Positions 38,627-47,829 of a DNA stretch of 64,000 nucleotides are shown in pieces. Origin of the DNA: Actinomyces oris (GTDB lineage: Bacteria > Actinomycetota > Actinomycetes > Actinomycetales > Actinomycetaceae). The translations under genes and the position numbers were made by a program. The first letter of the stretch is position 1, and the number at the start of each line of letters is the position of its first letter. Location: contig NZ_VICC01000004.1 of the NCBI RefSeq assembly GCF_006546825.1, forward strand, positions 186,001 to 250,000. The letters are read 5' to 3'. The notes under the pieces were generated by a model that had not been told where the DNA came from, did not search any database, and worked only from the letters and a program-made list of their open reading frames with translations.

Positions 38627-40108
38627 ATGACCACCACAGCTTCCCCGGGCCGCAAGGTCTCCTCCTCGGGCAAGCAGCCCAGCCCGCAGGCCCGTGCCGC
38701 CGCCCGGCGCTATGCCACGGTTCTGGCCCTCATCGCCACCCTCGGCCCGTTCTTCTACGGCTTCGAGGGCATGGTCCTCAACGGCGCCATCAAGGCCGTC
38801 GGCAGCGAGTTCCACCTCGGTGAGCTCGCCAAGGGCGTCGCCGGCAGTGCCGGCATCATCGGCGGCCTCATCGGCGCGGTCCTGGCCGGCCGCATCTCGG
38901 ACAAGATCGGCCGCAGGACCACCCTCATGTGGGTCGGGCCCTTCCTCGCCTTCGAGGCCGTCTGCGGCGTCTTCAGCCCCATGCTCGGCTCCTACGGCTA
39001 CCCCTTCCTGCTCCTGTGCCGCGTCGTCGGCGGGATCGGCTTCGGCGCCGCCACCACGGTCGCCCCCGGCTACGTCGCCGAGATCGCCCCGGCCGATATC
39101 CGCGGCCGCCTCATCGGCTTCCGTCAGCTGTCCATCATCCTGGGCCTGTTCTTCGCCGGCCTCATCAACGTGGCCGTCACCAGTGCCGCCGGCGGCGCCG
39201 GCAAGGAGCTGGCCCTGGGGCTGCAGGCGTGGCAGTGGATGTTCGCCTGTCTCATCATCCCGGCCGTCTTCTACATCGTCTTCACCACCTTCATCCCCGA
39301 GTCGCCCCGCTACCTGGTCTCGGTGGGCCGCCGCGAGGAGGCCGAGAAGATCCTCGTCAAGGTGACCGCCGACCCCGACCCCGCCGCCCGCGTCAAGGCC
39401 ATCGCCGCCACCATGGGCGCCGACGGCACCGCGAAGATGAGCGTCGGCCAGATCTGGGCCTCCCAGTGGCGCGGCCTGGTCCTGGTCGGTATGGCCATCG
39501 CCGCCTTCCAGCAGCTCACCGGCATCAACGGCGTCTTCTTCTACTCCAACACCCTCTTCGGCGCCGTCGGCTTCACCGAGGCCATGGCCCTCCAGCAGAC
39601 CCTCATCATTACCGCCTTCAAGATCGTCGGCGTCGTCAGCGGCATCCTCCTGGTGGACAAGGTGGGCCGCAAGCGCATGCTCATCTACGGCGGGACCATC
39701 ATCTTCCTGTCCCTGGCCGTCGTCGCCACCGTCTTCACCGTCGCCCCGATCGTCAACGGCAAGCCCGACATCTCCTCCACCCCCGCCCTCGGCTTCGTCG
39801 CCGTGGCCGCCCTGTGCACCTTCATCTTCGGCTTCACCTCCTCGTGGGGCCCGATCTTCTCCATCGTCATGGGCGAGATGTTCCCCAACCAGATCCGCGG
39901 CGGCGCCATGTCGCTGGCCTCGGGGGCCGACTTCCTGGTCAACTTCCTCGTCGTCCTGTTCTTCCCCTACCTCATCGCCTGGTCGCCGGCCGGCACCTAC
40001 TGGATCTACTGCGCCTTCGGCGTCCTGGCCGTCATCTTCACCGCCCGCTACCTCCACGAGACCACCGGCACCCAGCTCGAGGACGTCGACAAGGTCGTCT
40101 CCCAGTGA
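38627..40108 (+). CDS. Sugar porter family MFS transporter
   Basis: 493 residues from ATG 38627, with GAAGGT about 10 bases upstream; ATG 38600 in frame is the alternative. Twelve spans with all the sugar porter hallmarks: GRISDKIGRRTTLMW, PESPRYLVSVGRREEAEKIL after span 6, QQLTGINGVFFYSNTLF in span 7 and DKVGRKRMLI. It should import a monosaccharide or small glycoside with protons. It leads the operon with sulfatase, ROK regulator, sulfatase-maturating enzyme and TauE/SafE, so its substrate may be a sulfated sugar or the product of desulfation. Confidence 0.92.
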   Translation: MTTTASPGRKVSSSGKQPSPQARAAARRYATVLALIATLGPFFYGFEGMVLNGAIKAVGSEFHLGELAKGVAGSAGIIGGLIGAVLAGRISDKIGRRTTLMWVGPFLAFEAVCGVFSPMLGSYGYPFLLLCRVVGGIGFGAATTVAPGYVAEIAPADIRGRLIGFRQLSIILGLFFAGLINVAVTSAAGGAGKELALGLQAWQWMFACLIIPAVFYIVFTTFIPESPRYLVSVGRREEAEKILVKVTADPDPAARVKAIAATMGADGTAKMSVGQIWASQWRGLVLVGMAIAAFQQLTGINGVFFYSNTLFGAVGFTEAMALQQTLIITAFKIVGVVSGILLVDKVGRKRMLIYGGTIIFLSLAVVATVFTVAPIVNGKPDISSTPALGFVAVAALCTFIFGFTSSWGPIFSIVMGEMFPNQIRGGAMSLASGADFLVNFLVVLFFPYLIAWSPAGTYWIYCAFGVLAVIFTARYLHETTGTQLEDVDKVVSQ

Positions 40109-40142
40109 CCCGCGCGGTCACGTACACAGAAAGGCAAGATTC

Positions 40143-41714
40143 ATGACGACGACGTCGCACCCCGCCTCCCCTGAGCCGACCCCGGCCGCGCAGCCGGACC
40201 GCCCCGCCCGGGACATCCCCGACAACGTCCGCAACGTCCTGGTCATCATGACCGACCAGCACCGCACCGACACCATCGGCTGCCTGGGCAACCCGCACGC
40301 CCGTACCCCGGTCATCGACGCCATGGGCGAGACCGGCTTCGCCTTCACCAACTGCTTCACCCCCACCGCCATCTGCACCCCGGCCCGCGCTTCCCTGCTG
40401 ACCGGCAAGGTCCCGCGCAAGCACCAGGTCCTGGCCAACCCGGAGTGGAACATCGCCTACCAGACCGCCATCCCGCTGGGCACCTGGACCTACACCCAGG
40501 CCCTGCGCGACCACGGGTACAACGTCGGCATCGTCGGCAAGTACCACTGCGGCCCCAACCTGCCCGACCAGTTCGGCATGGACGACGACTCCTACTGGGG
40601 CGCCGAGAACCCCGTCGGCAACGAGAAGTATGTGGCCTGGCTGGAGAAGAACAACCTCCCGCCGGTCAAGGCCCACGACCTGTGGCGCGGCAAGCTCCCC
40701 GGCAACCGCGATGGGCACATCATCGCCGCCCGCCTCGACCAGCCCGAGGAGGCCACCTTCGAGCGCTTCCTGGCCGACCGCGCCATCGAGAAGCTGCGCG
40801 AGTACGCCGCCGACTGGAAGAAGGACTCCAAGCCCTTCAGCCTCGACGTGCACTTCTTCGGACCGCACCTGCCCTACTTCCTGCCCGACGAGTGGTTCGA
40901 CCTCATCGACCCCGAGACCGTCACCCTGCCGGAGAACTTCGGGGACTCCCTCATCGGCAAGCCCCCGATCCAGCAGAACTACGCCACCTACTGGTCGACG
41001 TCGTCCTTCACCAACGAGCAGTGGAAGAAGCTCATCGCCGTCTACTGGGGCTACGTGGCCATGATCGACTTCGAGATCGGCCGCATCATGGACGTGGCCC
41101 GCGAGCTCGGCGTCCTGGACGACACGGCCGTCTTCTTCTGCGCCGACCACGGCGAGTTCACCGGCTCCCACCGGATGAACGACAAGGGCCCGGCCATGTA
41201 CGACGACATCTACAACGTCCCCTTCATCGCCCACATCCCCGGCGTGTCCACGGTGGGGCGCTCAGACGCCTTCACCTCGCTCATCGACCTGCCGGCCACC
41301 GTCCTGGACATCGCCGGACTGGACCCCTCCCTGGTGGAGGACGGCCGCTCGATCGTCGACCTCACCCGGGGACGGGAGGTGCCCGGCTGGCGCGAGAACA
41401 TCGTCTGCGAGTTCCACGGCCACCACTTCCCCCTCCAGCAGCGCATGCTGCGCACCCGGGACTTCAAGCTCGTGGTCAACCACGAGTCCATCAACGAGCT
41501 CTACGACCTGCGCGTGGACCCCGCCGAGATGAACAACGTCTACACGGTGCCCGTTTACGACCAGATCCGCCGCGAGCTGGCCACCGAGCTCTACCGGCAG
41601 CTGCGCGAACGCGGCGACCACTCCTTCGCCAAGTGGATGGCGGCGATGACCGACTTCGACATCCCGCTGGTCAACACCGCGCGAAGCGACCTGGACAAGG
41701 TGCTCAGCGACTGA
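40143..41714 (+). CDS. Cys-type sulfatase
   Basis: 523 residues. The N-terminus has the metal site NVLVIMTDQHRTD and the signature CTPARASLLTG with Cys78, the residue converted to formylglycine. Further ligands appear in FFCADHGEFTG and HIPG. There is no signal peptide, so hydrolysis is likely cytosolic after import by the upstream porter. The adjacent anaerobic maturating enzyme at 43027 fits the Cys-type active site. The substrate is probably a sugar or choline-type sulfate ester; sulfated sugar is favoured by the porter and ROK neighbours. Confidence 0.93.
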   Translation: MTTTSHPASPEPTPAAQPDRPARDIPDNVRNVLVIMTDQHRTDTIGCLGNPHARTPVIDAMGETGFAFTNCFTPTAICTPARASLLTGKVPRKHQVLANPEWNIAYQTAIPLGTWTYTQALRDHGYNVGIVGKYHCGPNLPDQFGMDDDSYWGAENPVGNEKYVAWLEKNNLPPVKAHDLWRGKLPGNRDGHIIAARLDQPEEATFERFLADRAIEKLREYAADWKKDSKPFSLDVHFFGPHLPYFLPDEWFDLIDPETVTLPENFGDSLIGKPPIQQNYATYWSTSSFTNEQWKKLIAVYWGYVAMIDFEIGRIMDVARELGVLDDTAVFFCADHGEFTGSHRMNDKGPAMYDDIYNVPFIAHIPGVSTVGRSDAFTSLIDLPATVLDIAGLDPSLVEDGRSIVDLTRGREVPGWRENIVCEFHGHHFPLQQRMLRTRDFKLVVNHESINELYDLRVDPAEMNNVYTVPVYDQIRRELATELYRQLRERGDHSFAKWMAAMTDFDIPLVNTARSDLDKVLSD

Positions 41715-41863
41715 CTCCCTGCCCGACGACGTCTCCCGGTGGGTCCCGCTCCCCTGCACAGGCCCACCGGGAGGCCCCCGCCCGGCGGACCGAGGCGGCC
41801 GGCCCGACGGCGCGTCCTCCCATGACCGCCCGCTACACCTACGAACTCAAAGGAGGAGAGGAC

Positions 41864-43030
41864 ATGGACTATCTGGCCACCCTGGCCCCCTCCACCCTGG
41901 AGGAGCGGATCGTCCAGGTCCTCGCCTCCGGCCCGGCCACCCGCGGCGAGCTGTGCGACCGTCTGGACGTCTCGCGCACCGTCCTGGGCCGGGCCCTGAC
42001 CGAGCTGCGTCAGGACGGTGCCGTGCGCGTCGTCGCCTACCGCTCCCGCTCGGAGGGGCGGGGCCGCCCCGTGGAGCAGCTGGGCCTGGCCGAGCGCATC
42101 GCCTGCGCCGTCGGCCTCGACGTCTCCCGCACCAGCGCCGGCGGCATCATCCTGGACCGCAAGGGCGAGGTGCTCGCCTCGGTCCTGACCCCACTGTCCT
42201 TCGACGGCTGGCGCGAACCCCTCGACGAGCTGTGCCAGGCCCTCAAGAAGGCCGCCGACGACGACGGGGTGGACATGTCCTACGTCTCGCGCATCGGCGT
42301 CGGGCTGCCCGTGCCGGTGGGGCAGGGGACCGGTCCGGGAACCGCCCTCGGCGAGGACCTGTTCAGCACCGTGGAGCAGATCGTCTCCCCCTACTGGAGC
42401 GGATCGCTGCTCGTGGACAACACGATCCGCATGACCGCCCTGGCCGAGGCCCGCTGGGGCGCCGGGCAGGGGGCGCCCGAGCAGATCTACGTCCACCTCG
42501 GGGGAGGGGTGGGGGCCTGCGTCATCGTCGCCGACCGCATCGGCGGGGGCAGCACCGGGTATGCCGGCGAGCTCGGGCACATCACCGTCCCCGGCGGGGA
42601 TCGCCCCTGCCAGTGCGGCAAGAACGGCTGTCTGGAGACCCTGGCCTCGGCCCCCGCCGTCACCGAGATCGCCGGGGCGGCAGACCTGGAGGACCTGCGG
42701 CGCATGCTCGACGCCCACGCCCCCGACGCCGTCGGCGCCCTGGCCGAGGCGAGCCGGGCCGTGGCCCAGGCCTGCGCGATGGCGGTCCTGCTCATGAGCC
42801 CCAGCCGCATCGTGCTGGGAGGCGAGCTCGTGACCGCCTGCCCCGAGCTCGTCCCACAGATTGCCGCCGACATCGCCGGCCGCCTCGTGCCGGGAACCAG
42901 CTGGGGCGTCGAGGTCGTCGCCGCACGGCTCGACGGGCTCGGCTGCGCCCAGGGGGCCGCCGCCGCCGCGGACTCCTACGTGACGGCCTGCCTGGAGGAG
43001 GCCAAGCGCCACCAGAGGAGCTACGCATGA
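41864..43030 (+). CDS. ROK-family transcriptional regulator
   Basis: 388 residues from ATG 41864, just after AGGAGGAGAGG. An N-terminal winged helix (about 10-65, GPATRGELCDRLDVSRTVLGRALTEL) is followed by the ROK sugar-kinase fold, with LHLGGGVGACVI-like loop and the zinc motif PCQCGKNGCLE near 250. ROK repressors bind sugars or sugar phosphates and are released from DNA. It most likely controls this operon, possibly through the palindrome at 38379. It overlaps the maturating-enzyme gene by four bases. Confidence 0.92.
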   Translation: MDYLATLAPSTLEERIVQVLASGPATRGELCDRLDVSRTVLGRALTELRQDGAVRVVAYRSRSEGRGRPVEQLGLAERIACAVGLDVSRTSAGGIILDRKGEVLASVLTPLSFDGWREPLDELCQALKKAADDDGVDMSYVSRIGVGLPVPVGQGTGPGTALGEDLFSTVEQIVSPYWSGSLLVDNTIRMTALAEARWGAGQGAPEQIYVHLGGGVGACVIVADRIGGGSTGYAGELGHITVPGGDRPCQCGKNGCLETLASAPAVTEIAGAADLEDLRRMLDAHAPDAVGALAEASRAVAQACAMAVLLMSPSRIVLGGELVTACPELVPQIAADIAGRLVPGTSWGVEVVAARLDGLGCAQGAAAAADSYVTACLEEAKRHQRSYA

Positions 43031-44400
43031 GCGCCGTCACCCTGCCGATGCCTACGATCCGGCCGATCGCAGGGGCGGGGCCTGCCTCACCCTCGGCACC
43101 CGGGGCCGCCAGGGCGCAGCTGAATGCGACGGCGGGGCCGCTCCAACGACGCCGCCTGCCCCTGTCCGTCGTCGCCAAGCCGACCGGGGCCGCCTGCAAC
43201 CTGGACTGCCAGTACTGCTTCTTCCTGTCCAAGGAGTTGCTCTACAACGTCCCGCGCCAGCTCATGAGCGAGGAGACCCTGGAGACCTACGTCGCCGAGT
43301 ACCTGGCCGCCAGCGGTGACGGAGAGGTCACCATGCTCTGGCAGGGCGGTGAGCCGACCCTGCGCGGCCTGCCCTTCTTCCGCCGGCTCATCGAGCTGTG
43401 CGAGACCTACCGGCGCCCCGCCCAGAAGGTGGTCCACGCCCTGCAGACCAACGCCACCCTCATCGATGAGCAGTGGGCCGCCTTCCTGGCCGACAACGAC
43501 GTGCTCGTGGGAGTCTCCATGGACGGCCCGCCCGCCATGCACGACGCCTACCGGCTCAACCGGGGCGGCCGCGGCACCCACGCCATGGTGCTGCGCGGCT
43601 GGAGGCACCTGGTGGACGCCGGCGTGCGCCGCAACATCCTGTGCACCGTCCACGCCGCCAACCAGGACCACGGCGCCGAGGTCTACCGCTACTTCCGCGA
43701 CGAGCTGGGCGCCACCCACCTGCAGTTCATCCCGATCGTCGAGCGGGTCGAGCCCGAGCAGTTGGCCGCCGCGGAGGCCGGCTGGCGCGCCGACTCCGGC
43801 ACCCGGATCCTCTACCGGCAGTCCGGCAGCGCGGTGACCTCCCGTAGCGTCGACCCGCGCGCCTACGGGGAGTTCCTCTGCGCCGTCTTCGACGAGTGGG
43901 TGACCCATGACGTCGGGCGCGTCTTCGTCCAGGACATCGACTCGGCGCTGTCGGCCATGTTCGGCATCCACCCCACCTGCGTACACGCACCCGAGTGCGG
44001 AAACAACATGGCCCTGGAGTTCAACGGGGACGTCTACGCCTGCGACCACTGGGTCGAGCCGGAGTGGCGGCTCGGCAACGTCACCGACGAGCCCTTCGCC
44101 GACCTGGCCCGGGGAGCCACCATGCGGCGCTTCGCCACCAAGAAGAGCGCCCAGCTGACCGACCAGTGCCGGCGCTGCCCCGTGGTGCAGCTGTGCTGGG
44201 GCGGCTGCCCCAAGGACCGCTTCACCCTCTCGGCCGACGGCCAGGAGGGTCACAACTACCTGTGCGCCGGATACGGCGCCTTCTACTCCCACATCACCGC
44301 CGACCTGCTCACCATGGTCCGGCTCCTGGGGGAGGGGCGCCCACCGGCCGACATCATGGACCCGGGCGTCAGGCGCGCCCTGCGGCCCGAGGAGGAGTAG
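43027..44400 (+). CDS. Anaerobic sulfatase-maturating radical SAM enzyme
   Basis: 457 residues; ATG 43027 overlaps the ROK stop. The radical SAM cluster is Cys57-x3-Cys61-x2-Cys64 (CNLDCQYCFF), followed by MLWQGGEPTLRGL. The SPASM region carries the auxiliary-cluster cysteines CVHAPECGNNM, YACDHWVEP and CRRCPVVQLCWGGCPKDR. It converts the sulfatase Cys78 to formylglycine without oxygen. The first 45 residues are an extra Ala/Pro-rich stretch. Pairing with a Cys-type sulfatase in the same operon makes the assignment secure. Confidence 0.95.
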   Translation: MSAVTLPMPTIRPIAGAGPASPSAPGAARAQLNATAGPLQRRRLPLSVVAKPTGAACNLDCQYCFFLSKELLYNVPRQLMSEETLETYVAEYLAASGDGEVTMLWQGGEPTLRGLPFFRRLIELCETYRRPAQKVVHALQTNATLIDEQWAAFLADNDVLVGVSMDGPPAMHDAYRLNRGGRGTHAMVLRGWRHLVDAGVRRNILCTVHAANQDHGAEVYRYFRDELGATHLQFIPIVERVEPEQLAAAEAGWRADSGTRILYRQSGSAVTSRSVDPRAYGEFLCAVFDEWVTHDVGRVFVQDIDSALSAMFGIHPTCVHAPECGNNMALEFNGDVYACDHWVEPEWRLGNVTDEPFADLARGATMRRFATKKSAQLTDQCRRCPVVQLCWGGCPKDRFTLSADGQEGHNYLCAGYGAFYSHITADLLTMVRLLGEGRPPADIMDPGVRRALRPEEE

Positions 44401-44406
44401 AGGACC

Positions 44407-45192
44407 GTGGCTGTGCTCACCGCCCTGGGGGTCGGGGTGCTGGTTGGCGTCGTCGTCGGCGCCCTCGGGGCAGGAGGGGGAATCCTGTCGGTCCCGGCCC
44501 TCATCTACCTGCTCGGCCAGGATCCGCACGACGCCTCCGCCGGCTCGCTCGTCGTCGTCGGACTGACGGCCATCGTCTCCCTCATCGCACCCGCCCGGGC
44601 GGGGCGGGTGCACTGGCGCGACGGGGCGACCTTCGGGCTCATGAGTGTGCTCGGGGCCCTGGTGGGCTCGCGCGCCTCCGTGGCTGTTGACGGCACCGTC
44701 CTGCTGACTCTGTTCTGCGTGATGCTGGCCGTGGTCGGCGTGGTCATGCTCCTGCGTGGGCTGCGCTCGCGGCCGGGAGCCGATGATGGAGAGGGCAGTG
44801 GGACGGGCGGGGCCTCGGAGCGGCGCGGCCTGCTGGTCGTTGCGGCCGCCGCAACCTTCACCGGATTCCTCACTGGCTTTTTCGGGGTGGGCGGCGGATT
44901 CATCGTGGTCCCGATGCTCGTGCTGGCCCTGGGCTTCCCAATGAAGGAGGCTTCCGGGACCTCGCTGCTGGTCATGATCGTCGCCTCGTTGGCCGGGCTG
45001 GCGGCACGGGTGGGGACGCACTCGAATGTGGACTGGCCCGTGGTACTTGCCTTCGCGGCGGCATCGATGGTGGGAGGGCTCCTCGGTGGGCCGCTGACGA
45101 AGCGGGCCTCGGCATCGACCCTGACGACCGCCTTCGGCATCCTCCTCCTGGGCGTCTGCGCCGTGACCGCCTACGACCTCCTGGCCGCCTGA
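44407..45192 (+). CDS. TauE/SafE-type sulfite or sulfur-anion exporter
   Basis: 261 residues from GTG 44407, 6 bp after the radical SAM gene. About eight spans in two halves, each starting with the family glycine motif: VGALGAGGGILSVPALIYLLG and GFFGVGGGFIVVPMLVLALGF. The family moves sulfite, sulfoacetate and related anions. As the last gene of a sulfatase operon it probably expels sulfate- or sulfite-derived anion. Full family length. Confidence 0.9.
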   Translation: MAVLTALGVGVLVGVVVGALGAGGGILSVPALIYLLGQDPHDASAGSLVVVGLTAIVSLIAPARAGRVHWRDGATFGLMSVLGALVGSRASVAVDGTVLLTLFCVMLAVVGVVMLLRGLRSRPGADDGEGSGTGGASERRGLLVVAAAATFTGFLTGFFGVGGGFIVVPMLVLALGFPMKEASGTSLLVMIVASLAGLAARVGTHSNVDWPVVLAFAAASMVGGLLGGPLTKRASASTLTTAFGILLLGVCAVTAYDLLAA

Positions 45193-45248
45193 TCCAGGGG
45201 AGGGGGCCGACGCACTGAACCCGCGGGCGACGGAAACCAGCCTGGCCT

Positions 45249-45270
45249 GTATGACGCCATACGTTATACA
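45249..45270 (+). promoter_or_regulatory. Promoter/operator of the HigA-type gene
   Basis: GTATG-ACGC-CATAC is a short palindrome overlapping a -10-like TATACA at 45265-45270, about 12 bases from the start codon. This fits an autoregulated, nearly leaderless antitoxin promoter. Confidence 0.4.
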
Positions 45271-45281
45271 CTGCTTATGTG

Positions 45282-45608
45282 ATGGGAACCGGGTCGGCGC
45301 TTACCACTGAGGCGAACAGCAAACTCGCCCCTGTTCATCCGGGGGAGGTCCTTATGGAGGACTTCATCGAGGGGTTCGGTATCACCCAGAACAAGCTGGC
45401 TGTTGCTATCGGTGTGCCGCCGAGGCATATCAATGAAATCGTGCACGGTCAGCGTGCGGTGACTGCGGATACGACGCTGCGGCTCGGCAAGCACTTCGGG
45501 GTACCCGCGCAGTTCTGGTTGAACCTGCAGACCCAGTATGCCCTTGACGTGGCGGAGGACCGTCTTTCGATGCAGATCGATGCCATCACTCCTCTGCGAG
45601 TGGCCTGA
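45282..45608 (+). CDS. HigA-family antitoxin, apparently without a toxin gene
   Basis: 108 residues from ATG 45282 (a GTG one codon earlier is possible). The family pattern is clear: LAPVHPGEVLMEDFIEGFGITQNKLAVAIGVPPRHINEIVHGQRAVTADTTLRLGKHFG is a helix-turn-helix of the VapI/HigA type, followed by PAQFWLNLQTQYALDVAE. HigA normally follows higB, but the 89 bp upstream to the exporter gene hold no toxin frame, and the downstream gene is an oxidoreductase. It is either an orphan or a regulator acting alone. Confidence 0.88.
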   Translation: MGTGSALTTEANSKLAPVHPGEVLMEDFIEGFGITQNKLAVAIGVPPRHINEIVHGQRAVTADTTLRLGKHFGVPAQFWLNLQTQYALDVAEDRLSMQIDAITPLRVA

Positions 45609-45666
45609 GGTTCGACATGCCGCGCAGGTTGGTCGGCCGGCCAAGATGTGTGGCAGCATCGGTGGC

Positions 45667-47100
45667 ATGAGCAAGGAGACAGAGGCTGAGCAGACCAGCA
45701 CCTACGATGTCGTCGTGATCGGTGGCGGGCCGGCGGGGGAGAACGTCGCCCAGTACGCCATCGAGGGCACCGACCTGACCGCGGTTCTCGTCGAGGGCGA
45801 GCTCCTGGGTGGCGAGTGCTCCTACTACGCCTGCATGCCCAGCAAGGCGTTCCTCGTGCCTATCGAGGTCGCGGCGGCGTCCGCCAACCTCGGCGGCTTG
45901 CGCCCTGCCGAGCTGTCCGCGCTCGATCTGCTCGAGCGTCGTGACGAGTGGGTTTCCCACTACAACGACGCTGGTCAGGTGCGCTGGGCCGAGGGTGCCG
46001 GTCTCGACGTCGTTCGCGGATGGGCACGCCTCGACGGCGAACGGCGCGTCGCCGTGAGAACCGCTGAGGGAGAGCGGGTCCTCCACGCCCGCCGCGCCGT
46101 CGTTCTCGCCACTGGCGCGCAGCCCGTCGTGCCCGCTGCGTTCCAAGGCCTCGAGGCCTGGGACTCGCGTGACGCCACCGGCGTGCAGGAGATCCCGCAG
46201 CGTCTCGTCGTCGTCGGCGGCGGGGTCGTCGCCTGTGAGGCCGCCACATGGATGTCCGCCCTGGGCAGTGACGTCACCATGCTGGTGCGTGGCCCCCGTC
46301 TCCTGTCGGCCGCGGAGTCCTTCGCCTCCCGGCTCATCGAGGAGTCTCTCGCTGCCCGCGGTGTCACCGTCATGACGAATGCTCAGGTGACTGCCGCCGA
46401 GCGGTCCCAGGCCAGTGACACCGGGCTCGGTCGTATCCATGGCGGCCCTGTCACGGTCACCTGCGCCGGTCGAACCATCGAGGCCGATGAGATTCTGGTC
46501 GCCACCGGCCGTCGCCCGCTCCTGACCGGCATAGGGCTGGAGACCGTCGGCCTGGAGCCCGACGACGTCCTGGCCGGTCGCCTGCCCGACTGGCTCTACG
46601 CCGTCGGCGACGCCAGTGGTGAGGCCCAGTTGACCCACATAGGCAAGTACCGAGCACGCGTTGTAGGGGAGAGGATCGCCGCCCATGCGGCGGGCTGCGA
46701 GCCCGAACCAGTGCCCGAGAGCATCCCGGTCCCGCAAGTCGTCTTCACCGATCCCCAGCTCGCCTCCAGCGGCCTGACCGAGCAGAGGGCCCGGGCCCTC
46801 GACCACGACGTCGTCACCGCCCAGGTCGGTTACACCTCGGCTGCTGGAGCTGCCCTCCTGCGCGACGATGCCCACGGTGAGGCCAAGCTCGTCGTCGACC
46901 GGCAGACGGGGGCCGTGCTGGGAGCCACCTTCGTGGGCCCTGGTGCGGGTGAGCTCATCCACGCCGCCACCATTGCCATCACTGCGGGCGTCTCCGTCCA
47001 TCGGCTGCGTCACGCCGTGCCCGCCTACCCCACCGCCAGTGAGATCTGGCTGCGACTCATCGAGTCCCTCCCGAGCGAGTTGCTCCACCCGAAGAGGTGA
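45667..47100 (+). CDS. Dihydrolipoamide-dehydrogenase-like flavin disulfide oxidoreductase
   Basis: 477 residues from ATG 45667; the frame is open further upstream through the antitoxin 3' end, without start support. FAD site YDVVVIGGGPAGENVAQY, redox-active pair Cys51 and Cys56 in GGECSYYACMPSKAF, NAD(P) site RLVVVGGGVVACEAATWMSALG, and the dimerisation domain with VVFTDPQLASSGLT and HAVPAYPTASEIWL. Class I pyridine nucleotide disulfide oxidoreductase of the group related to Lpd and MerA. The physiological disulfide substrate is unknown, as no lipoyl or mercury genes are adjacent. Confidence 0.9.
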   Translation: MSKETEAEQTSTYDVVVIGGGPAGENVAQYAIEGTDLTAVLVEGELLGGECSYYACMPSKAFLVPIEVAAASANLGGLRPAELSALDLLERRDEWVSHYNDAGQVRWAEGAGLDVVRGWARLDGERRVAVRTAEGERVLHARRAVVLATGAQPVVPAAFQGLEAWDSRDATGVQEIPQRLVVVGGGVVACEAATWMSALGSDVTMLVRGPRLLSAAESFASRLIEESLAARGVTVMTNAQVTAAERSQASDTGLGRIHGGPVTVTCAGRTIEADEILVATGRRPLLTGIGLETVGLEPDDVLAGRLPDWLYAVGDASGEAQLTHIGKYRARVVGERIAAHAAGCEPEPVPESIPVPQVVFTDPQLASSGLTEQRARALDHDVVTAQVGYTSAAGAALLRDDAHGEAKLVVDRQTGAVLGATFVGPGAGELIHAATIAITAGVSVHRLRHAVPAYPTASEIWLRLIESLPSELLHPKR

Positions 47101-47204
47101 TATGCGGCGTCACGCGGCGTCCTTGGGAAACGGATGAGAGGTCTTCAGTGATGTCAGCCTGGAGCAGCCTCGCCTTGAGTGGCACCGTCTGAGAGACTGG
47201 GCGC

Positions 47205-47654
47205 ATGCGAATCGCCATCGGTGCCCCGGGCAATGGAGCTCTCCTGAAGGACGCTCTTGAGGAACGACTGGTCGGGGACGGGCGCGTGAGCGACGTCGTC
47301 GACCTGTCCACGCCGGACATCACCTACCCGGAGGTCTCCTTCCAGGTCGCCCGGGCAGTCGCCGAGGGGCGGGTCGACCGTGGGCTTCTCATCTGCGGTA
47401 CTGGCGTGGGAACCGCCATCGCCGCCAACAAGGTGCCGGGGGTGCGCGCGGCGACCGCGCACGACCTGCTCACCGTGCGCGGCTCGGTGGAGAACTACGA
47501 CGCCCAGATCCTGTGCATGGGACAGAACGTCATCGCGGCCCCCGCCGCCTGGGCGCTCATCGACATCTGGCTCGACCTGCGCCACGACCCCACCGGCAGC
47601 TACGGCCCCAAGGTCGGCGAGATCGCCGCCTACGAGGCGCGCCTCAACTCCTGA
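47205..47654 (+). CDS. RpiB/LacA-family sugar-phosphate isomerase, variant active site
   Basis: 149 residues. The core ICGTGVGTAIAANKVPGVRAA, with the catalytic Cys, and ITYPEVSFQVARAV are typical. The usual N-terminal GCDHxG is GAPGNG here, and the histidine pair of ribose-5-phosphate isomerase B is replaced in RGSVENYDAQILCMGQ. That pattern resembles the tetrulose-phosphate isomerase branch (DerI/EryI-like) more than true RpiB. It stands alone, with no clear operon. Confidence 0.85.
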   Translation: MRIAIGAPGNGALLKDALEERLVGDGRVSDVVDLSTPDITYPEVSFQVARAVAEGRVDRGLLICGTGVGTAIAANKVPGVRAATAHDLLTVRGSVENYDAQILCMGQNVIAAPAAWALIDIWLDLRHDPTGSYGPKVGEIAAYEARLNS

Positions 47655-47829
47655 CGGCGCCCACGCGAGCCGCCTCACGCGACGCGGGCCGCGCGGGAAC
47701 TGCGTGCGCCGGCGCGGAGACCCTGGTGTCGAAGCGTGTGCCGGCCAGGCGGAGCTCCACAACCACTCGCCCCTCGGTGAGGAGGAGGCCCGCTGCGGTC
47801 AGTCCCAGAGTGTCTGGGACAATTGCTCG

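Noticed and set aside
40445-41863. Long 5' extension of the ROK frame through the sulfatase gene
   Set aside because: Out of frame with the sulfatase and Arg/His/Pro-rich; AGGAGGAGAGG before 41864 fixes the ROK start.
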